Assembly: GCF_900129835.1 (NCBI RefSeq)
Contig: NZ_FQXA01000001.1
Span: 248,001-312,000, forward strand
From: Stutzerimonas xanthomarina DSM 18231
Lineage (GTDB): Bacteria > Pseudomonadota > Gammaproteobacteria > Pseudomonadales > Pseudomonadaceae
DNA length: 64,000 nucleotides
Reading direction: 5' to 3'
Made by a program: the position numbers and the translations under genes. Position 1 is the first letter of the stretch. Each line of letters starts with the position of its first letter. The notes under the pieces are model-generated. The model was not told the origin of the DNA, did not search any database, and saw only the letters and a list, made by a program, of their open reading frames with translations. Of this stretch, positions 1 to 9,946 are shown piece after piece.

Positions 1-428
1 GCTGCCGCATCGGCAGCGTCGTCATACAGATCGACCACCAACCGATGGCCGTATTGCTGATTCGGCGTGAGCGTGAAGCTTTTGGGCGAAACCTCGGCGC
101 TCAGGTCGATGACCACCCGCAAGGTATCGGTATCGTATTTCGCCGCGCGCAGCCCGGAAATGGGCGTGTTCTGCAGCGGCAGCTGATCGAATGGCTTGGG
201 CAGGTTGCCGCCGTCGACGTCGATGACGATGCGATCCGGCGCCGTCAGGGTGAACACCTTGTGCTGGACCGGGCCGGACAGGTCAAAGACCAGCCGCGTG
301 TTGTCCGGCGCTCGCCACAGACGCACGCTCTGGACGTCGGAAGCCGCCAGGACCTGCATGGCCGCGAGCATCAATGCCAAACCACTAACCAGCGCGCGCA
401 TGCGCATACCCAACCCCATGATGTTCAT
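1..428 (-). CDS. amiB: N-acetylmuramoyl-L-alanine amidase AmiB, N-terminal part (cut by window edge)
   Basis: Only the first ~142 codons are present; the gene runs off the left edge. The start ATG at 428 overlaps the tsaE stop as ATGA. The product opens with a signal peptide (hydrophobic stretch around residues 10-28, ending VLAAS), followed by an AMIN domain of alternating beta strands that binds peptidoglycan at the septum. The zinc amidase domain that cuts the L-alanine-muramic acid bond during daughter-cell separation would lie outside the window. The order nnr-tsaE-amiB is common in gammaproteobacteria and supports the call. Confidence 0.88.
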   Translation of the reverse strand, partial: MNIMGLGMRMRALVSGLALMLAAMQVLAASDVQSVRLWRAPDNTRLVFDLSGPVQHKVFTLTAPDRIVIDVDGGNLPKPFDQLPLQNTPISGLRAAKYDTDTLRVVIDLSAEVSPKSFTLTPNQQYGHRLVVDLYDDAADAA

Positions 429-895
429 TGATTGCCGACGGTCAGGATGGAACACCAGCCTTTACCGCGCTCGCCTCGTGGCGTCAGGCACAGCATACGA
501 CCGGCCCCGTGCGGCGTAATGGTAATGTCCAGGTCAGCCTTTGGCAAAATGCCGGCGCCACGTTCCGGCCACTCTACCAGGCACAAGGCATCCCCTTCGA
601 AATAGTCGCGAATGCCAAGAAATTCCAGTTCTTCCGGGTCAATCAGACGGTACAGGTCGAAATGGAACACTCGGGCAGCCGGGGTTTCATAGGGTTCGAC
701 CAGGGTAAAGGTCGGGCTTTTCACCTTTCCCTCGTGCCCCAGCCCACGGATCAGCCCACGCGACAGCGTGGTCTTGCCTGCGCCGAGATCACCGTGCAGG
801 TAGATCACGCCGCGACCGCCGGTCGCCTGGGCAATACGCGCGCCCAGTGAAAGCATGGCGTCTTCGTCGGCTGCCAACAGCGTTACGTCAGACAT
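425..895 (-). CDS. tsaE: tRNA threonylcarbamoyladenosine biosynthesis ATPase TsaE
   Basis: A 156-residue P-loop protein, normal length for TsaE (YjeE). The Walker A motif GDLGAGKTT lies at residues 35-43, and [10 protein letters not shown] and a Walker B-like FHFDLYRL follow. TsaE works in the cytoplasm with TsaB and TsaD to place threonylcarbamoyl on A37 of tRNAs that read ANN codons. The start ATG at 895 has an upstream GAGGAG and overlaps the end of nnr by 13 bases; the stop overlaps amiB. The three genes look co-transcribed on the minus strand. Confidence 0.95.
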   Translation of the reverse strand: MSDVTLLAADEDAMLSLGARIAQATGGRGVIYLHGDLGAGKTTLSRGLIRGLGHEGKVKSPTFTLVEPYETPAARVFHFDLYRLIDPEELEFLGIRDYFEGDALCLVEWPERGAGILPKADLDITITPHGAGRMLCLTPRGERGKGWCSILTVGNQ

Positions 896-2382
896 GGCGA
901 ATGCTCCTCGAGCAACTGGCGGACCATAGGAATCAGATCGGCGGCAACCAGCCCGCGCCCCTCGGCACCAAGACGCTCGCCCGCTACCGCGTGCAACCAG
1001 ACCGCAAGGCAGGCCGCTTCGAAAGGCGCCAGCCCCTGCGCCATCAATGCGCCAGCCACACCTGCCAACACATCGCCGAGGCCCGCACTGGCCATGGCCG
1101 GGTGTCCGCGATCACACAGCGCCAGTCGGCCGCTGTGATCGGCAATCAGAGTTCCGGCGCCCTTGAGCAACACCGCACAACCGAAGCGAGCAGCCAGCGC
1201 GCGAGCGGCGGCGGGTCGATCGGCCTGCACAGCGGTGACGGGAATATCCAGCAGCCGCGCAGCCTCTCCGGGATGCGGTGTGAGCAGACAATCATTTGGT
1301 AACTCAACCGCACCTGCTGCCAGCAGATTCAGTGCATCGGCATCCCACACCTGCGGGATTCGACATTGTGGCGCCAGCGACAGCATGCTGCGCCCCCACG
1401 GCGCTTGCCCGAGACCTGGCCCAATGACCAGCACATCGGCGCGTTGGGTCAGCGCCGTCAATGCATAGGTGGACTCGACGCCGCTGCACATGATTTCCGG
1501 CCGCCGCACCAGCGACGCAGTGACATGCTCCGGACGCGTCGCCAGGGTCACCATGCCAGCACCGCAGCGCAGCGCAGCTTCGGCACTGAGCAACGCCGCG
1601 CCGCCGGTGCCGAGATCGCCACCGATGACCAGCACCTGACCAAAGCTTCCTTTATGAGCGATCGGTGAGCGGGGGGCGAGAACCGGTAGGTTCGCCTCGC
1701 ATAAGCGAAGAGCTGATGGCTTGATTTGAGCGACAACCTCCGCATCGGCTTGCAGGTCATCGAATACCAGCGTTCCGATTCGATCCGGTCCCTGCCCAGT
1801 AAACAGACCGAGTTTGAGGCCGATAAAGGTCACGGTCAGCTCTGCCCGTACAACCTCTCCGAGCAAACGCCCTGTGTCGGCGCACAATCCTGACGGCAAA
1901 TCGACCGCGAGGATCGGTTGCGCGCTGTCATTCATCGTACGTATGGCGCTGGCATAGGGCTCGCGAACCTCACCAGTGATACCGGTGCCAAGCAGCGCAT
2001 CGACCACCACACCGCGCAGCTCGGTGCCGGCCGACCAGGGCGAGACCCGGACGCCGGCGGCCTGTGCTTCGTTGAAGGCACTGGCAGCATCGCCCTGCAA
2101 CTGCTGCGGATTACCCACGGCAATGACCTCAACCCGACGACCGGCACGTTGCGCCAGCGCAGCGATCAAATAGCCGTCACCGGCATTATTGCCCCGCCCG
2201 GCCAGCACGGTGATCTCATCAGCGTCAGGCCAGCGTCGTCGCAAGGCACGCCAGGCCGAATGCGCGGCGCGCTGCATCAGTGCGAAACCAGGCGTCCCGG
2301 CCGCGATCAACCGAGCGTCGAGTTCACACACCTGAGCGGCCGAATAAAGCGGGATGGGAAGTGTATCGGTGGTCTGGGACAT
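883..2382 (-). CDS. nnr: Bifunctional NAD(P)HX epimerase / ADP-dependent dehydratase
   Basis: The 499-residue protein repairs hydrated NAD(P)H. The N-terminal YjeF_N epimerase half (about 10-220) carries [11 protein letters not shown] near residues 61-71. The C-terminal ribokinase-like dehydratase half (about 230-495) carries the nucleotide-site HPGEAARLL and the phosphate-binding [11 protein letters not shown]. Length fits the fused bacterial form. It is the first gene of nnr-tsaE-amiB and is divergent from queG, with about 140 bases between them. Confidence 0.94.
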   Translation of the reverse strand: MSQTTDTLPIPLYSAAQVCELDARLIAAGTPGFALMQRAAHSAWRALRRRWPDADEITVLAGRGNNAGDGYLIAALAQRAGRRVEVIAVGNPQQLQGDAASAFNEAQAAGVRVSPWSAGTELRGVVVDALLGTGITGEVREPYASAIRTMNDSAQPILAVDLPSGLCADTGRLLGEVVRAELTVTFIGLKLGLFTGQGPDRIGTLVFDDLQADAEVVAQIKPSALRLCEANLPVLAPRSPIAHKGSFGQVLVIGGDLGTGGAALLSAEAALRCGAGMVTLATRPEHVTASLVRRPEIMCSGVESTYALTALTQRADVLVIGPGLGQAPWGRSMLSLAPQCRIPQVWDADALNLLAAGAVELPNDCLLTPHPGEAARLLDIPVTAVQADRPAAARALAARFGCAVLLKGAGTLIADHSGRLALCDRGHPAMASAGLGDVLAGVAGALMAQGLAPFEAACLAVWLHAVAGERLGAEGRGLVAADLIPMVRQLLEEHSPCLT

Positions 2383-2523
2383 GAATCACCCGAGCGAATA
2401 TCTGGCAGAATTATACGCATGCGTCGCCCGGGCCGCCCGCGGCGCATCGGTGGCTGATCGATCTGTCTTCCGGCCACACGAACCCGCTCACCAAAGCAGC
2501 GCAACGCTCAACGACCCGAAACC

Positions 2524-3615
2524 ATGTCCAACAGCACCCTCGACCCAACTGCTCTTGCCAACTCCATCAAGGAGTGGGGCCGCGAGCTCGGCTTTCAGCA
2601 GATCGGCATCACCGATGTCGATCTCGGCGAGCACGAGGCGCACCTCGAACGCTGGTTGGCGGCTGGCTATCACGGTGAGATGGACTATATGGCTGCCCAC
2701 GGCAGCAAACGTTCCCACCCGGAGCAGCTGGTGCCCGGCACGCTGCGTGTCGTGTCGCTGCGCATGGATTACCTGCCGGGCGACACGCGCATGGCTCAGC
2801 AATTGGCGCACCCGGAAAAGGCCTACGTGTCCCGCTACGCACTGGGCCGTGATTATCACAAGCTGATCCGCAAACGCCTGCAACAGCTCGCCGAGCGCAT
2901 TCAGCAGGTGGTCGGTCCTTTCGGTTTCCGCGCATTCGTCGACAGCGCACCGGTGCTGGAGAAAGCCGTGGCGGAGCAGGCCGGCCTCGGCTGGATCGGT
3001 AAGAACACGCTGGTGCTCAACCGCAAGGCTGGCAGCTGGTTCTTCCTCGGCGAGCTCTTTGTGGACATCGCCCTGCCAGTCGACGAGCCGACTGCGCGTG
3101 ACCATTGCGGCAGTTGCCACGCCTGCCTGGACATCTGCCCGACTGAAGCTTTCGTCGGCGAACGGGTGCTGGATGCGCGACGCTGCATTTCCTACCTGAC
3201 CATCGAGCTGAAAGGCCCGATCCCCGTCGAGCTTCGCTCCAAGATCGGTAACCGCGTGTTCGGCTGCGATGACTGCCAGATCGTCTGCCCCTGGAATCGT
3301 TTCGCCAAGCCGACCGGACAGACCGACTTCCAGCCGCGTCACAGCCTGGACAACGCCGAACTGGCGGCGCTGTTCCGCTGGACCGAAGACGAATTTCTCA
3401 GCCGTACCGAAGGCTCGCCGCTACGCCGGACCGGTTATCAGAACTGGCTGCGTAACCTGGCCGTCGGACTTGGCAACGCACCCTCAAGCATTCCTGTGCT
3501 CGAAGCACTGCAGGCGCGCCGTGACGATCCATCGGAGCTGGTGCGCGAGCATGTCCAATGGGCTTTGGTGCAGCATGAAAGACGGTCTTCGTCTGTCTCA
3601 AATAGCGGGGGCTAA
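2524..3615 (+). CDS. queG: Epoxyqueuosine reductase QueG
   Basis: A 363-residue protein of the cobalamin-dependent QueG family, which reduces epoxyqueuosine to queuosine in tRNA. Two 4Fe-4S clusters are evident: Cys195, Cys198, Cys201 and Cys205 in CGSCHACLDIC, and Cys248, Cys251 and Cys255 in GCDDCQIVCPW. The conserved ALGRDYHK stretch (YALGRDYHKLIRKRL) lies in the B12-binding domain. The ATG at 2524 has a weak ribosome site but the N-terminus fits the family. The window also encodes B12 uptake (btuB), which would supply the cofactor. Confidence 0.95.
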   Translation: MSNSTLDPTALANSIKEWGRELGFQQIGITDVDLGEHEAHLERWLAAGYHGEMDYMAAHGSKRSHPEQLVPGTLRVVSLRMDYLPGDTRMAQQLAHPEKAYVSRYALGRDYHKLIRKRLQQLAERIQQVVGPFGFRAFVDSAPVLEKAVAEQAGLGWIGKNTLVLNRKAGSWFFLGELFVDIALPVDEPTARDHCGSCHACLDICPTEAFVGERVLDARRCISYLTIELKGPIPVELRSKIGNRVFGCDDCQIVCPWNRFAKPTGQTDFQPRHSLDNAELAALFRWTEDEFLSRTEGSPLRRTGYQNWLRNLAVGLGNAPSSIPVLEALQARRDDPSELVREHVQWALVQHERRSSSVSNSGG

Positions 3616-3626
3616 TGGCGCGTCGG

Positions 3627-5453
3627 CTATGCCGAGGCGCTGATTGAGGCAGTACTCAAGCTGAGTAACTCTTCACCTTCCAGTGTCTCCTGCTGCAACA
3701 GCCTGCTAGCGCTGCGCTCGAGCAGCTCCCGTCGTGCCTCAAGCAGCGCCAGGCTGCGCTGAAATGCTGACTGAACAAGCTCCTGCACCTCCTCATCAAT
3801 CGCCGTGGCGGTACTTTCCGAGTAATCATGCTGCGGCTTGAGGCCGAGCATCGCTTCGTTGCCCAAAAAGGAATTGGGCTCGCGCTCCAATGCCATATGG
3901 CCGAGGCGCCGGGACATGCCGTAGCGGGTGACCATGGCCCGGGCAATATCGGTGACCTTGGCCAGATCGTCCGCCGCACCGGTGGACAGGTGGGCAAACA
4001 CCAGCCACTCCGCGGCGCGGCCTCCGAGCAGTACCGCCATCTTGTTTTCCAACTCTTCGCGGGTCATCAGGAACCGATCTTCGATGGGTCGCTGAATGGT
4101 ATAGCCCAGCGCGCCCATGCCACGGGGAATGATCGATACCTTGTGTACCGGGTCGACACCCGGCAGCGCCATGGCGACCAGCGCGTGGCCCATTTCGTGA
4201 TAGGCGACAATTTCGCGCTCACGTGGGTTGAGCAGCCGATTGCGCTTCTCCAGGCCGGCGACGATGCGCTCGATGGCGGCGGTAAAGTCTTCCATGCCCA
4301 CCGCCTCGGCGTGACGCCGGGTCGCCAGTAGCGTCGCCTCGTTGACCAGATTGGCCAGGTCGGCACCGGTGAATCCTGGCGTCAACGCAGCGATGGCCTG
4401 GGGATCGACTCCGGCGTCCAGCCTGGCTTTTTTCAGGTGCACGTTGAGGATCTGTACCCGCCCGACTTTGTCCGGGCGATCGACCAGCACCTGACGGTCG
4501 AACCGGCCTGCGCGGAGCAATGCCGGGTCGAGAATCTCCGGCCGGTTGGTGGCGGCCAGCAAGACCAGTCCGCTGGACGTATCGAAGCCGTCCATCTCGA
4601 CCAGCAATTGGTTGAGCGTCTGCTCCTTCTCGTCGTGCCCGCCGGACAGCGGTCCGGCGCCGCGGGCGCGACCCAGGGCGTCCAGTTCGTCAATGAAGAT
4701 GATCGCCGGTGCCTGGGCACGGGCTTGCTCGAACAGGTCACGCACCCGCGCGGCACCGACCCCAACGAACATCTCGACAAATTCGGAGCCGGAAATGGAG
4801 AAGAACGGCACCTTCGCCTCGCCGGCCACGGCCCGTGCCAACAATGTCTTGCCGGTGCCGGGTGGGCCGACCAGCAGCACGCCCTTGGGCATGCGTCCGC
4901 CGAGACGGCCGTAAGCCTGCGGATCACGCAGGAACTCGATGATTTCCTTGAGCTCGTCCTTGGCCTCGTCGACGCCGGCCACGTCAGCGAAGCTCACCTT
5001 CATGTCGGTCTCGACGTAGACCCGCGCCTTGCTCTTGCCGATCTGCATCATGCCGCCGCCAAGGCCACCGCTCATGCGGCGCAGCAAAAACAGCCAGATG
5101 CCGAAGAATAGCGCCGCCGGAACGACCCACGACAGCAGATCGCGCACCAGCGTGCTCTCCACTCTGCCCGTGTAGCGCACCGGATATTGCTGCAGGTGTT
5201 CGGCCAACTGCGGCTCGACGCGGTTACTGACGAAGCGTCGCTGCCCGCTGGGCAACGGCTCCTTGAAGGTGCCTTCGATACGCCGCTCGGTGATCGCCAG
5301 CTCGTCGATGCGCCCGTCCTTGAGGTGCTGCTCGAACTCGCTGTAAGGGATGGTCGCGACCTCCTGCTGTGCCGTCAGCAGGTACTGGATGCCGAGAAAA
5401 ACCAGGACGGCGATGAACCAGTAACTCACGTGAAACTGGGCTTGCTCTTTCAC
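3627..5453 (-). CDS. FtsH-type membrane ATP-dependent zinc metalloprotease (probable accessory copy)
   Basis: 608 residues with the full FtsH layout: TM helix near 11-27, periplasmic segment, second TM near 106-124, AAA domain with Walker A GPPGTGKT (196-203), Walker [11 protein letters not shown] (251-260), and zinc site HEMGH (419-423) with a likely third ligand Asp at 495/496. Such hexamers extract and degrade membrane and cytosolic proteins. The start is GTG behind AGGAGAG. It stands alone, convergent with queG, and not in the ftsJ-ftsH-folP context of the housekeeping gene, so I infer a second paralogue. The N-terminal and periplasmic parts look unlike the canonical copy. Confidence 0.9.
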   Translation of the reverse strand: MKEQAQFHVSYWFIAVLVFLGIQYLLTAQQEVATIPYSEFEQHLKDGRIDELAITERRIEGTFKEPLPSGQRRFVSNRVEPQLAEHLQQYPVRYTGRVESTLVRDLLSWVVPAALFFGIWLFLLRRMSGGLGGGMMQIGKSKARVYVETDMKVSFADVAGVDEAKDELKEIIEFLRDPQAYGRLGGRMPKGVLLVGPPGTGKTLLARAVAGEAKVPFFSISGSEFVEMFVGVGAARVRDLFEQARAQAPAIIFIDELDALGRARGAGPLSGGHDEKEQTLNQLLVEMDGFDTSSGLVLLAATNRPEILDPALLRAGRFDRQVLVDRPDKVGRVQILNVHLKKARLDAGVDPQAIAALTPGFTGADLANLVNEATLLATRRHAEAVGMEDFTAAIERIVAGLEKRNRLLNPREREIVAYHEMGHALVAMALPGVDPVHKVSIIPRGMGALGYTIQRPIEDRFLMTREELENKMAVLLGGRAAEWLVFAHLSTGAADDLAKVTDIARAMVTRYGMSRRLGHMALEREPNSFLGNEAMLGLKPQHDYSESTATAIDEEVQELVQSAFQRSLALLEARRELLERSASRLLQQETLEGEELLSLSTASISASA

Positions 5454-5577
5454 GCTTCTCTCCTAACTGCTGACAACCAAACGAATGTTCGCGGATGCCA
5501 GCAACTATGGCTCTTTACCAGCAGCCACGCTGGACATGGATCAGTAATAGCTCAATCTGGTGGCGCCTCGGACCCAA

Positions 5578-5877
5578 TCAGAAACCGCCGCTGACACCCA
5601 ACCCGATGCCCAATACCGCTGCGAGGGCGAAGGGCAACAACAGTGTGTCCAGCAATGCGCTGACGGGCAGATCGAGCGCCGCATGCCTGGGCGCCTCGGC
5701 ACCAAAGCGGTCCAGCGGGCAACAGCCGCCGTTGAGGCTGTACCAGTCCAGCCGAGTGCCTGAGTAGATGATGGGTGCGCCGGGTTTAGCGGCATCCAAA
5801 GTGCGCACCGTGGCGCAGCCGGAGAGCAGGAGGATGACCAAAGCGCTAGAGCAGAATCGCATCGCTGATAGCTTCAC
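5578..5877 (-). CDS. YceK/YidQ-like small lipoprotein
   Basis: 99 residues. A GTG start at 5877 with upstream GGAG gives a signal sequence ending in lipobox LLSGC (Cys about residue 21). The mature part has YSGTRLDW, a CCPLDRFG turn and a C-terminal hydrophobic stretch rich in Gly/Ala/Leu, the pattern of the YceK/YidQ lipoproteins. Function is unknown. An ATG five codons downstream is an alternative start. It lies between ftsH and ubiX on the same strand, with no strong sign of co-transcription. Confidence 0.75.
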   Translation of the reverse strand: MKLSAMRFCSSALVILLLSGCATVRTLDAAKPGAPIIYSGTRLDWYSLNGGCCPLDRFGAEAPRHAALDLPVSALLDTLLLPFALAAVLGIGLGVSGGF

Positions 5878-5942
5878 AGACGCTCCACTCTTGTAGTTAC
5901 TTCGTGGTGATGGTGTCGCTGCCCGATCCTATGCAGCCACGC

Positions 5943-6572
5943 TCAATCGTCACTGACGATATGGTGTTCGCCCCAACGCGGCAGCATGTCCTGCGGGATG
6001 TTCAGCAGGTTGAGAATCCGCGCCACGACGAAATCGACCAGATCGTCGATGGTCTGCGGTTGGTGATAGAAACCCGGCGAGGCCGGCAGGATGGTGGCGC
6101 CGAGGTTGGACAGCTTGAGCATGTTCTCCAGATGGATACTGGAGTACGGCGCTTCACGCGGCACCAGGATCAGCTGGCGGCGCTCTTTGAGCGCCACGTC
6201 CGCGGCGCGCTCGATCAGGTTGTTGCAAGCACCCATGGCAATTGCCGACAGGGTACCGGTCGAGCACGGCACCACCACCATGGCGGTTGGCGCGCCGGAG
6301 CCGGATGCCGGCGGCGCCATCCAGTCTTCCTTGGCGAACACGCGGATCTGCCCGACCGCGGCGCCCGTGTATTCGGAGAGAAATGCCTGCATGGCCTGTG
6401 GTTTGGCCGGCAGCACCACGTCGGTCTCGGTGGCCATCACCAGTTGCGCCGCCTTGGAAATCAGGAAGTGCACCTCGCGGTCTTCCTGGATCAGGCAGTC
6501 GAGCAGGCGCAGGCCGTACTGCGCGCCGGACGCGCCAGTCATGGCCAGGGTGATGCGTTCCGGTCCGTTCAT
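5943..6572 (-). CDS. ubiX: Flavin prenyltransferase UbiX
   Basis: 209 residues. UbiX joins dimethylallyl phosphate to FMN to make prenylated FMN, the cofactor of the UbiD decarboxylase in ubiquinone synthesis. Family marks seen are the FMN-binding [12 protein letters not shown] at the N-terminus, [15 protein letters not shown] in the middle and [16 protein letters not shown] in the prenyl-phosphate site. It lies downstream of mpl on the same strand, separated by a 134-base gap with an inverted repeat pair; the same neighbours occur in P. aeruginosa. Confidence 0.96.
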   Translation of the reverse strand: MNGPERITLAMTGASGAQYGLRLLDCLIQEDREVHFLISKAAQLVMATETDVVLPAKPQAMQAFLSEYTGAAVGQIRVFAKEDWMAPPASGSGAPTAMVVVPCSTGTLSAIAMGACNNLIERAADVALKERRQLILVPREAPYSSIHLENMLKLSNLGATILPASPGFYHQPQTIDDLVDFVVARILNLLNIPQDMLPRWGEHHIVSDD

Positions 6573-6607
6573 ATATATCTGTTCCCTTTGCCGCTTGGTC
6601 GTGTTCC

Positions 6608-6698
6608 GGTGGGCTGAAGCCCACCCTACAAACCGCGGCCCGCATGGAGCCGCAACTTCAATCGAACGTAAGCACTGTAGGGTGGGCTTCAGCCCACC
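6608..6698. repeat. Perfect inverted pair of a 22-bp GTAGGGTGGG palindromic repeat
   Basis: One copy at 6608-6629 and its exact reverse complement at 6677-6698, 47 bases apart, fill the ubiX-mpl gap. Each unit begins GTAGGGTGGGC, has an internal GGGCTtcAGCCC palindrome and ends CCACC. A folded transcript would form a hairpin of hairpins. A near-identical single copy lies at 11400-11421. Confidence 0.85.
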
Positions 6699-6706
6699 AA
6701 GCGGCT

Positions 6707-8056
6707 TTACGCAAGCGCTTCAGCCAGCTTGACGTGCAGCCCACCAAAACCGCCATTGCTCATCACCACCACCTGCGTACCCGGTTTGGCGTCGGCTTTC
6801 ACCTTGGCGATGATCGCGTCCAGCGAATCACAGACAGTCGTCTCTACCGGCGAGCCGGCGACTGTCGCGGCCAGGTCCCAGCCGAGGTTGGCCGGTGCGT
6901 ACCAGATCGCCTGATCAGCCAGCGCCACCGACTCGGCCAGTCCTTCACGATGGGCACCGAGCTTCATGGAGTTGGAGCGCGGTTCGACAACCGCAATGAT
7001 CGGTGTGTCACCAACGCGCTTGCGCAAGCCGTCAAGGGTGGTGGCGATGGCCGTTGGGTGATGAGCGAAGTCGTCGTAGATAGTTAGGCCGTTGACCTCG
7101 GCGACCTTTTCCATGCGCCGCTTGACGCTCAGGAATTCGCTCAGCGCCTCGGCGCCCTGCTTCGGCAGCACGCCGACATGACGCGCGGCGGCAAGCGTGG
7201 CCAGGGCATTGTTGACGTTGTGCAGGCCGGTCAGCTCCCAATCCACCACGCCCTGAACGGCGCCCTCGAAGATCACCTCGAAACGCGAGCCGTCGGCGCT
7301 GAGTAGGTTGGCCTGCCACTGGCCGCCTTCGCCAGTGGTCTGCACGGGCGTCCAGCAGCCCATGCCAATCACGCGCTTGAGCGCCGTTTCAGACTCGGGA
7401 TGGATGACCAGGCCTTCACTAGGGACGGTGCGCACCAGATGGTGGAACTGCCGTTCGATGGCCGCAAGATCCGGGAAGATGTCGGCGTGGTCGAATTCGA
7501 GGTTGTTCAGGATTGCCGTGCGCGGGCGGTAATGGACAAACTTGCTGCGCTTGTCGAAGAAGGCGCTGTCGTATTCGTCGGCCTCGACCACGAAGAACGG
7601 CGTGCCGCCCAGGCGCGCCGAAATGCCGAAGTTCTGCGGCACGCCGCCGATGAGAAAACCCGGGCTCATGCCGGCGTGTTCCAGCACCCAGGCCAGCATG
7701 CTGCTGGTGGTGGTCTTGCCATGGGTGCCAGCAGCGGCCAGCACCCAGCGGCCCTGCAGCACGTGATCGGCTAGCCATTGCGGGCCGGACACATAGGGCA
7801 GGCCCTTGTTCAGCACGTACTCGACCGCCGGGTTGCCGCGCGACAGGGCATTGCCGATCACCACCAGATCAGGCGCGGGCTCCAGCTGGCTTGGCTCATA
7901 GCCTTGGGTCAGTTCGATGCCCTGGGCTTCGAGCTGGGTGCTCATCGGGGGGTAGACGTTGGCGTCGGAGCCGGTGACGCGATGCCCGAGTTCCTTGGCC
8001 AGCACCGCCAGCGATCCCATGAAGGTGCCGCAGATGCCGAGAATATGAATGTGCAT
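6707..8056 (-). CDS. mpl: UDP-N-acetylmuramate:L-alanyl-gamma-D-glutamyl-meso-diaminopimelate ligase
   Basis: 449 residues, typical for Mpl, which recycles murein tripeptide by joining it to UDP-MurNAc in the cytoplasm. The Rossmann-like start [11 protein letters not shown], the ATP loop GTHGKTTT (110-117), the [15 protein letters not shown] segment and [11 protein letters not shown] are all Mur-ligase marks. It is divergent from exaC and upstream of ubiX on the same strand. Confidence 0.96.
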   Translation of the reverse strand: MHIHILGICGTFMGSLAVLAKELGHRVTGSDANVYPPMSTQLEAQGIELTQGYEPSQLEPAPDLVVIGNALSRGNPAVEYVLNKGLPYVSGPQWLADHVLQGRWVLAAAGTHGKTTTSSMLAWVLEHAGMSPGFLIGGVPQNFGISARLGGTPFFVVEADEYDSAFFDKRSKFVHYRPRTAILNNLEFDHADIFPDLAAIERQFHHLVRTVPSEGLVIHPESETALKRVIGMGCWTPVQTTGEGGQWQANLLSADGSRFEVIFEGAVQGVVDWELTGLHNVNNALATLAAARHVGVLPKQGAEALSEFLSVKRRMEKVAEVNGLTIYDDFAHHPTAIATTLDGLRKRVGDTPIIAVVEPRSNSMKLGAHREGLAESVALADQAIWYAPANLGWDLAATVAGSPVETTVCDSLDAIIAKVKADAKPGTQVVVMSNGGFGGLHVKLAEALA

Positions 8057-8260
8057 GGATGACCTCTAAAAAACGCCGCGCCGGGCAATCGGATCAGGCG
8101 GCACAGCCGCGCGTGTCGGCGCCGAAAACTGCGGCGCAGATTAGCACAGCACCCGTCCGCGAGCCCCCGACACCGCACGTCGCCTGCCCTGCCGACGAAC
8201 GGGCTTTGTTCTACGCTGAACTCAGCAGTCCCACACAATTACAAGTCCCGGAGACTCATC

Positions 8261-9781
8261 ATGCGTTACGCCCATCCCGGCAGCGAAGGCGCTGTCGTTT
8301 CCTTCAAGTCCCGTTACGGCAACTTCATCAACGGCGAGTTCGTCGAGCCGGTCAACGGCCAGTACTTCACCAACCTGTCCCCGGTAAACGGCCAACCCAT
8401 CGCCGAGTTTCCCCGCTCAGACGCCGCCGACATCGAAAAGGCGCTGGACGCCGCCCACGCCGCAGCCGACGCCTGGGGCAAGACTAGCGTGCAAGCGCGT
8501 TCGCTGGTCCTGCTGCAGATTGCCGATCGTATCGAGCAGAACCTAGAAATGCTCGCCATCACCGAAACCTGGGACAACGGCAAGGCGGTGCGTGAAACCC
8601 TGAACGCCGACATCCCGCTGGCCGCCGATCACTTCCGCTACTTCGCCGGCTGCATTCGCGCCCAGGAAGGCACCGCCGCCGAGATCGACGAACACACCGC
8701 CGCTTACCATTTCCACGAACCGCTGGGCGTGGTCGGGCAGATCATTCCCTGGAACTTCCCCATTCTCATGGCCGCCTGGAAGCTCGCCCCTGCGCTGGCC
8801 GCGGGCAACTGCGTCGTGCTCAAGCCCGCCGAGCAAACCCCGTTGGGCATCGCCGTGCTGATGGAGGTGATCGGTGATCTGCTGCCACCGGGCGTGCTCA
8901 ATATCGTTCAAGGCTATGGCCGGGAAGCCGGCGAGGCCCTAGCCAGCAGCAAGCGCATCGCCAAGATCGCCTTCACCGGTTCCACCCCGGTGGGCTCGCA
9001 CATCATGAAGCGCGCCGCCGAGAGCATCATCCCGAGCACCGTCGAGCTGGGCGGCAAGAGCCCCAATATCTACTTCGAAGACATCATGCAGGCCGAGCCG
9101 ACCTTCATCGAGAAAGCCGCCGAAGGGCTGGTGCTGGGCTTCTTCAACCAGGGTGAAGTGTGCACCTGCCCGTCGCGGGCGCTGGTGCAGGAGTCGATCT
9201 ACGGGCCGTTTATGGAAGCGGTGATGAAGAAGGTCTCGCAGATCAAGCGCGGCGACCCGCTGGACACCGACACCATGGTCGGCGCCCAGGCCAGCCAGCA
9301 GCAGTTCGACAAGATCATGTCCTACCTGGAAATTGCCAAGCAGGAAGGTGCCGAGGTGCTCACCGGCGGCGCGGCGGAGAAACTGGAAGGCTCGCTCGCC
9401 ACCGGCTATTACATCCAGCCGACGCTGCTCAAGGGCACGAACAAGATGCGCGTATTCCAGGAGGAAATCTTTGGCCCGGTGATCGGCGTCACCACCTTCA
9501 AGGATGAAGCTGAAGCACTGGCCATCGCCAACGACACCGAGTACGGACTGGGTGCCGGCGTCTGGACCCGCGACATCAACCGCGCCTACCGCATGGGCCG
9601 GGCGATCAAAGCCGGGCGCGTCTGGACCAACTGCTACCACCTCTACCCCGCCCATGCGGCCTTTGGTGGCTACAAGAAGTCCGGCGTCGGTCGCGAGACG
9701 CACAAGATGATCCTCGACAGCTACCAGCAGACCAAGAACCTGCTGATCAGCTACGACATCAATCCATTGGGGTTCTTCTAA
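8261..9781 (+). CDS. exaC: NAD-dependent acetaldehyde dehydrogenase (ExaC/AcoD type)
   Basis: 506 residues of the aldehyde dehydrogenase family, closest in look to ExaC, which oxidises acetaldehyde to acetate. The catalytic Cys301 lies in GEVCTCPSR and the general base Glu262 in [22 protein letters not shown] is the usual NAD-fold stretch. Upstream is GGAG before the ATG at 8261. Next to eat-eutBC, it most likely handles acetaldehyde from ethanolamine. The gap to mpl is only 204 bases and does not contain the sigma-54 activator gene found at this place in P. aeruginosa (PA4021). Confidence 0.92.
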   Translation: MRYAHPGSEGAVVSFKSRYGNFINGEFVEPVNGQYFTNLSPVNGQPIAEFPRSDAADIEKALDAAHAAADAWGKTSVQARSLVLLQIADRIEQNLEMLAITETWDNGKAVRETLNADIPLAADHFRYFAGCIRAQEGTAAEIDEHTAAYHFHEPLGVVGQIIPWNFPILMAAWKLAPALAAGNCVVLKPAEQTPLGIAVLMEVIGDLLPPGVLNIVQGYGREAGEALASSKRIAKIAFTGSTPVGSHIMKRAAESIIPSTVELGGKSPNIYFEDIMQAEPTFIEKAAEGLVLGFFNQGEVCTCPSRALVQESIYGPFMEAVMKKVSQIKRGDPLDTDTMVGAQASQQQFDKIMSYLEIAKQEGAEVLTGGAAEKLEGSLATGYYIQPTLLKGTNKMRVFQEEIFGPVIGVTTFKDEAEALAIANDTEYGLGAGVWTRDINRAYRMGRAIKAGRVWTNCYHLYPAHAAFGGYKKSGVGRETHKMILDSYQQTKNLLISYDINPLGFF

Positions 9782-9887
9782 CTTCCAATGCGCCGAAAAA
9801 GTGCCCGCCCGCGCCGCAAGGCGTCGGGCTGGTGCGGCTGTGTCTCCACCAGTGCCTTTCGCCGCCGCAATCAGCGGTCTATCGCGA

Positions 9888-9903
9888 GGGCACAGCGTTT
9901 GCT
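9888..9903 (+). promoter_or_regulatory. Candidate sigma-54 promoter of eat-eutBC
   Basis: The sequence GGGCACAGCGTTTGCT has the invariant GG (9889-9890), ten bases, then GC (9901-9902), close to the TGGCAC-N5-TTGCA consensus with one mismatch in each element. It ends about 44 bases before the eat start, so a start of transcription near 9914 would leave a short leader. The call fits known sigma-54 control of ethanolamine use in Pseudomonas. Confidence 0.65.
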
Positions 9904-9946
9904 TTACCGCTTCTGCCGTACCCGAACCCATTGAAGGATGACCCCT

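Noticed and set aside
8057-8260. sigma-54 promoter upstream of exaC
   Set aside because: I looked for GG-N10-GC with GGCAC/TTGC blocks in this gap and found none.
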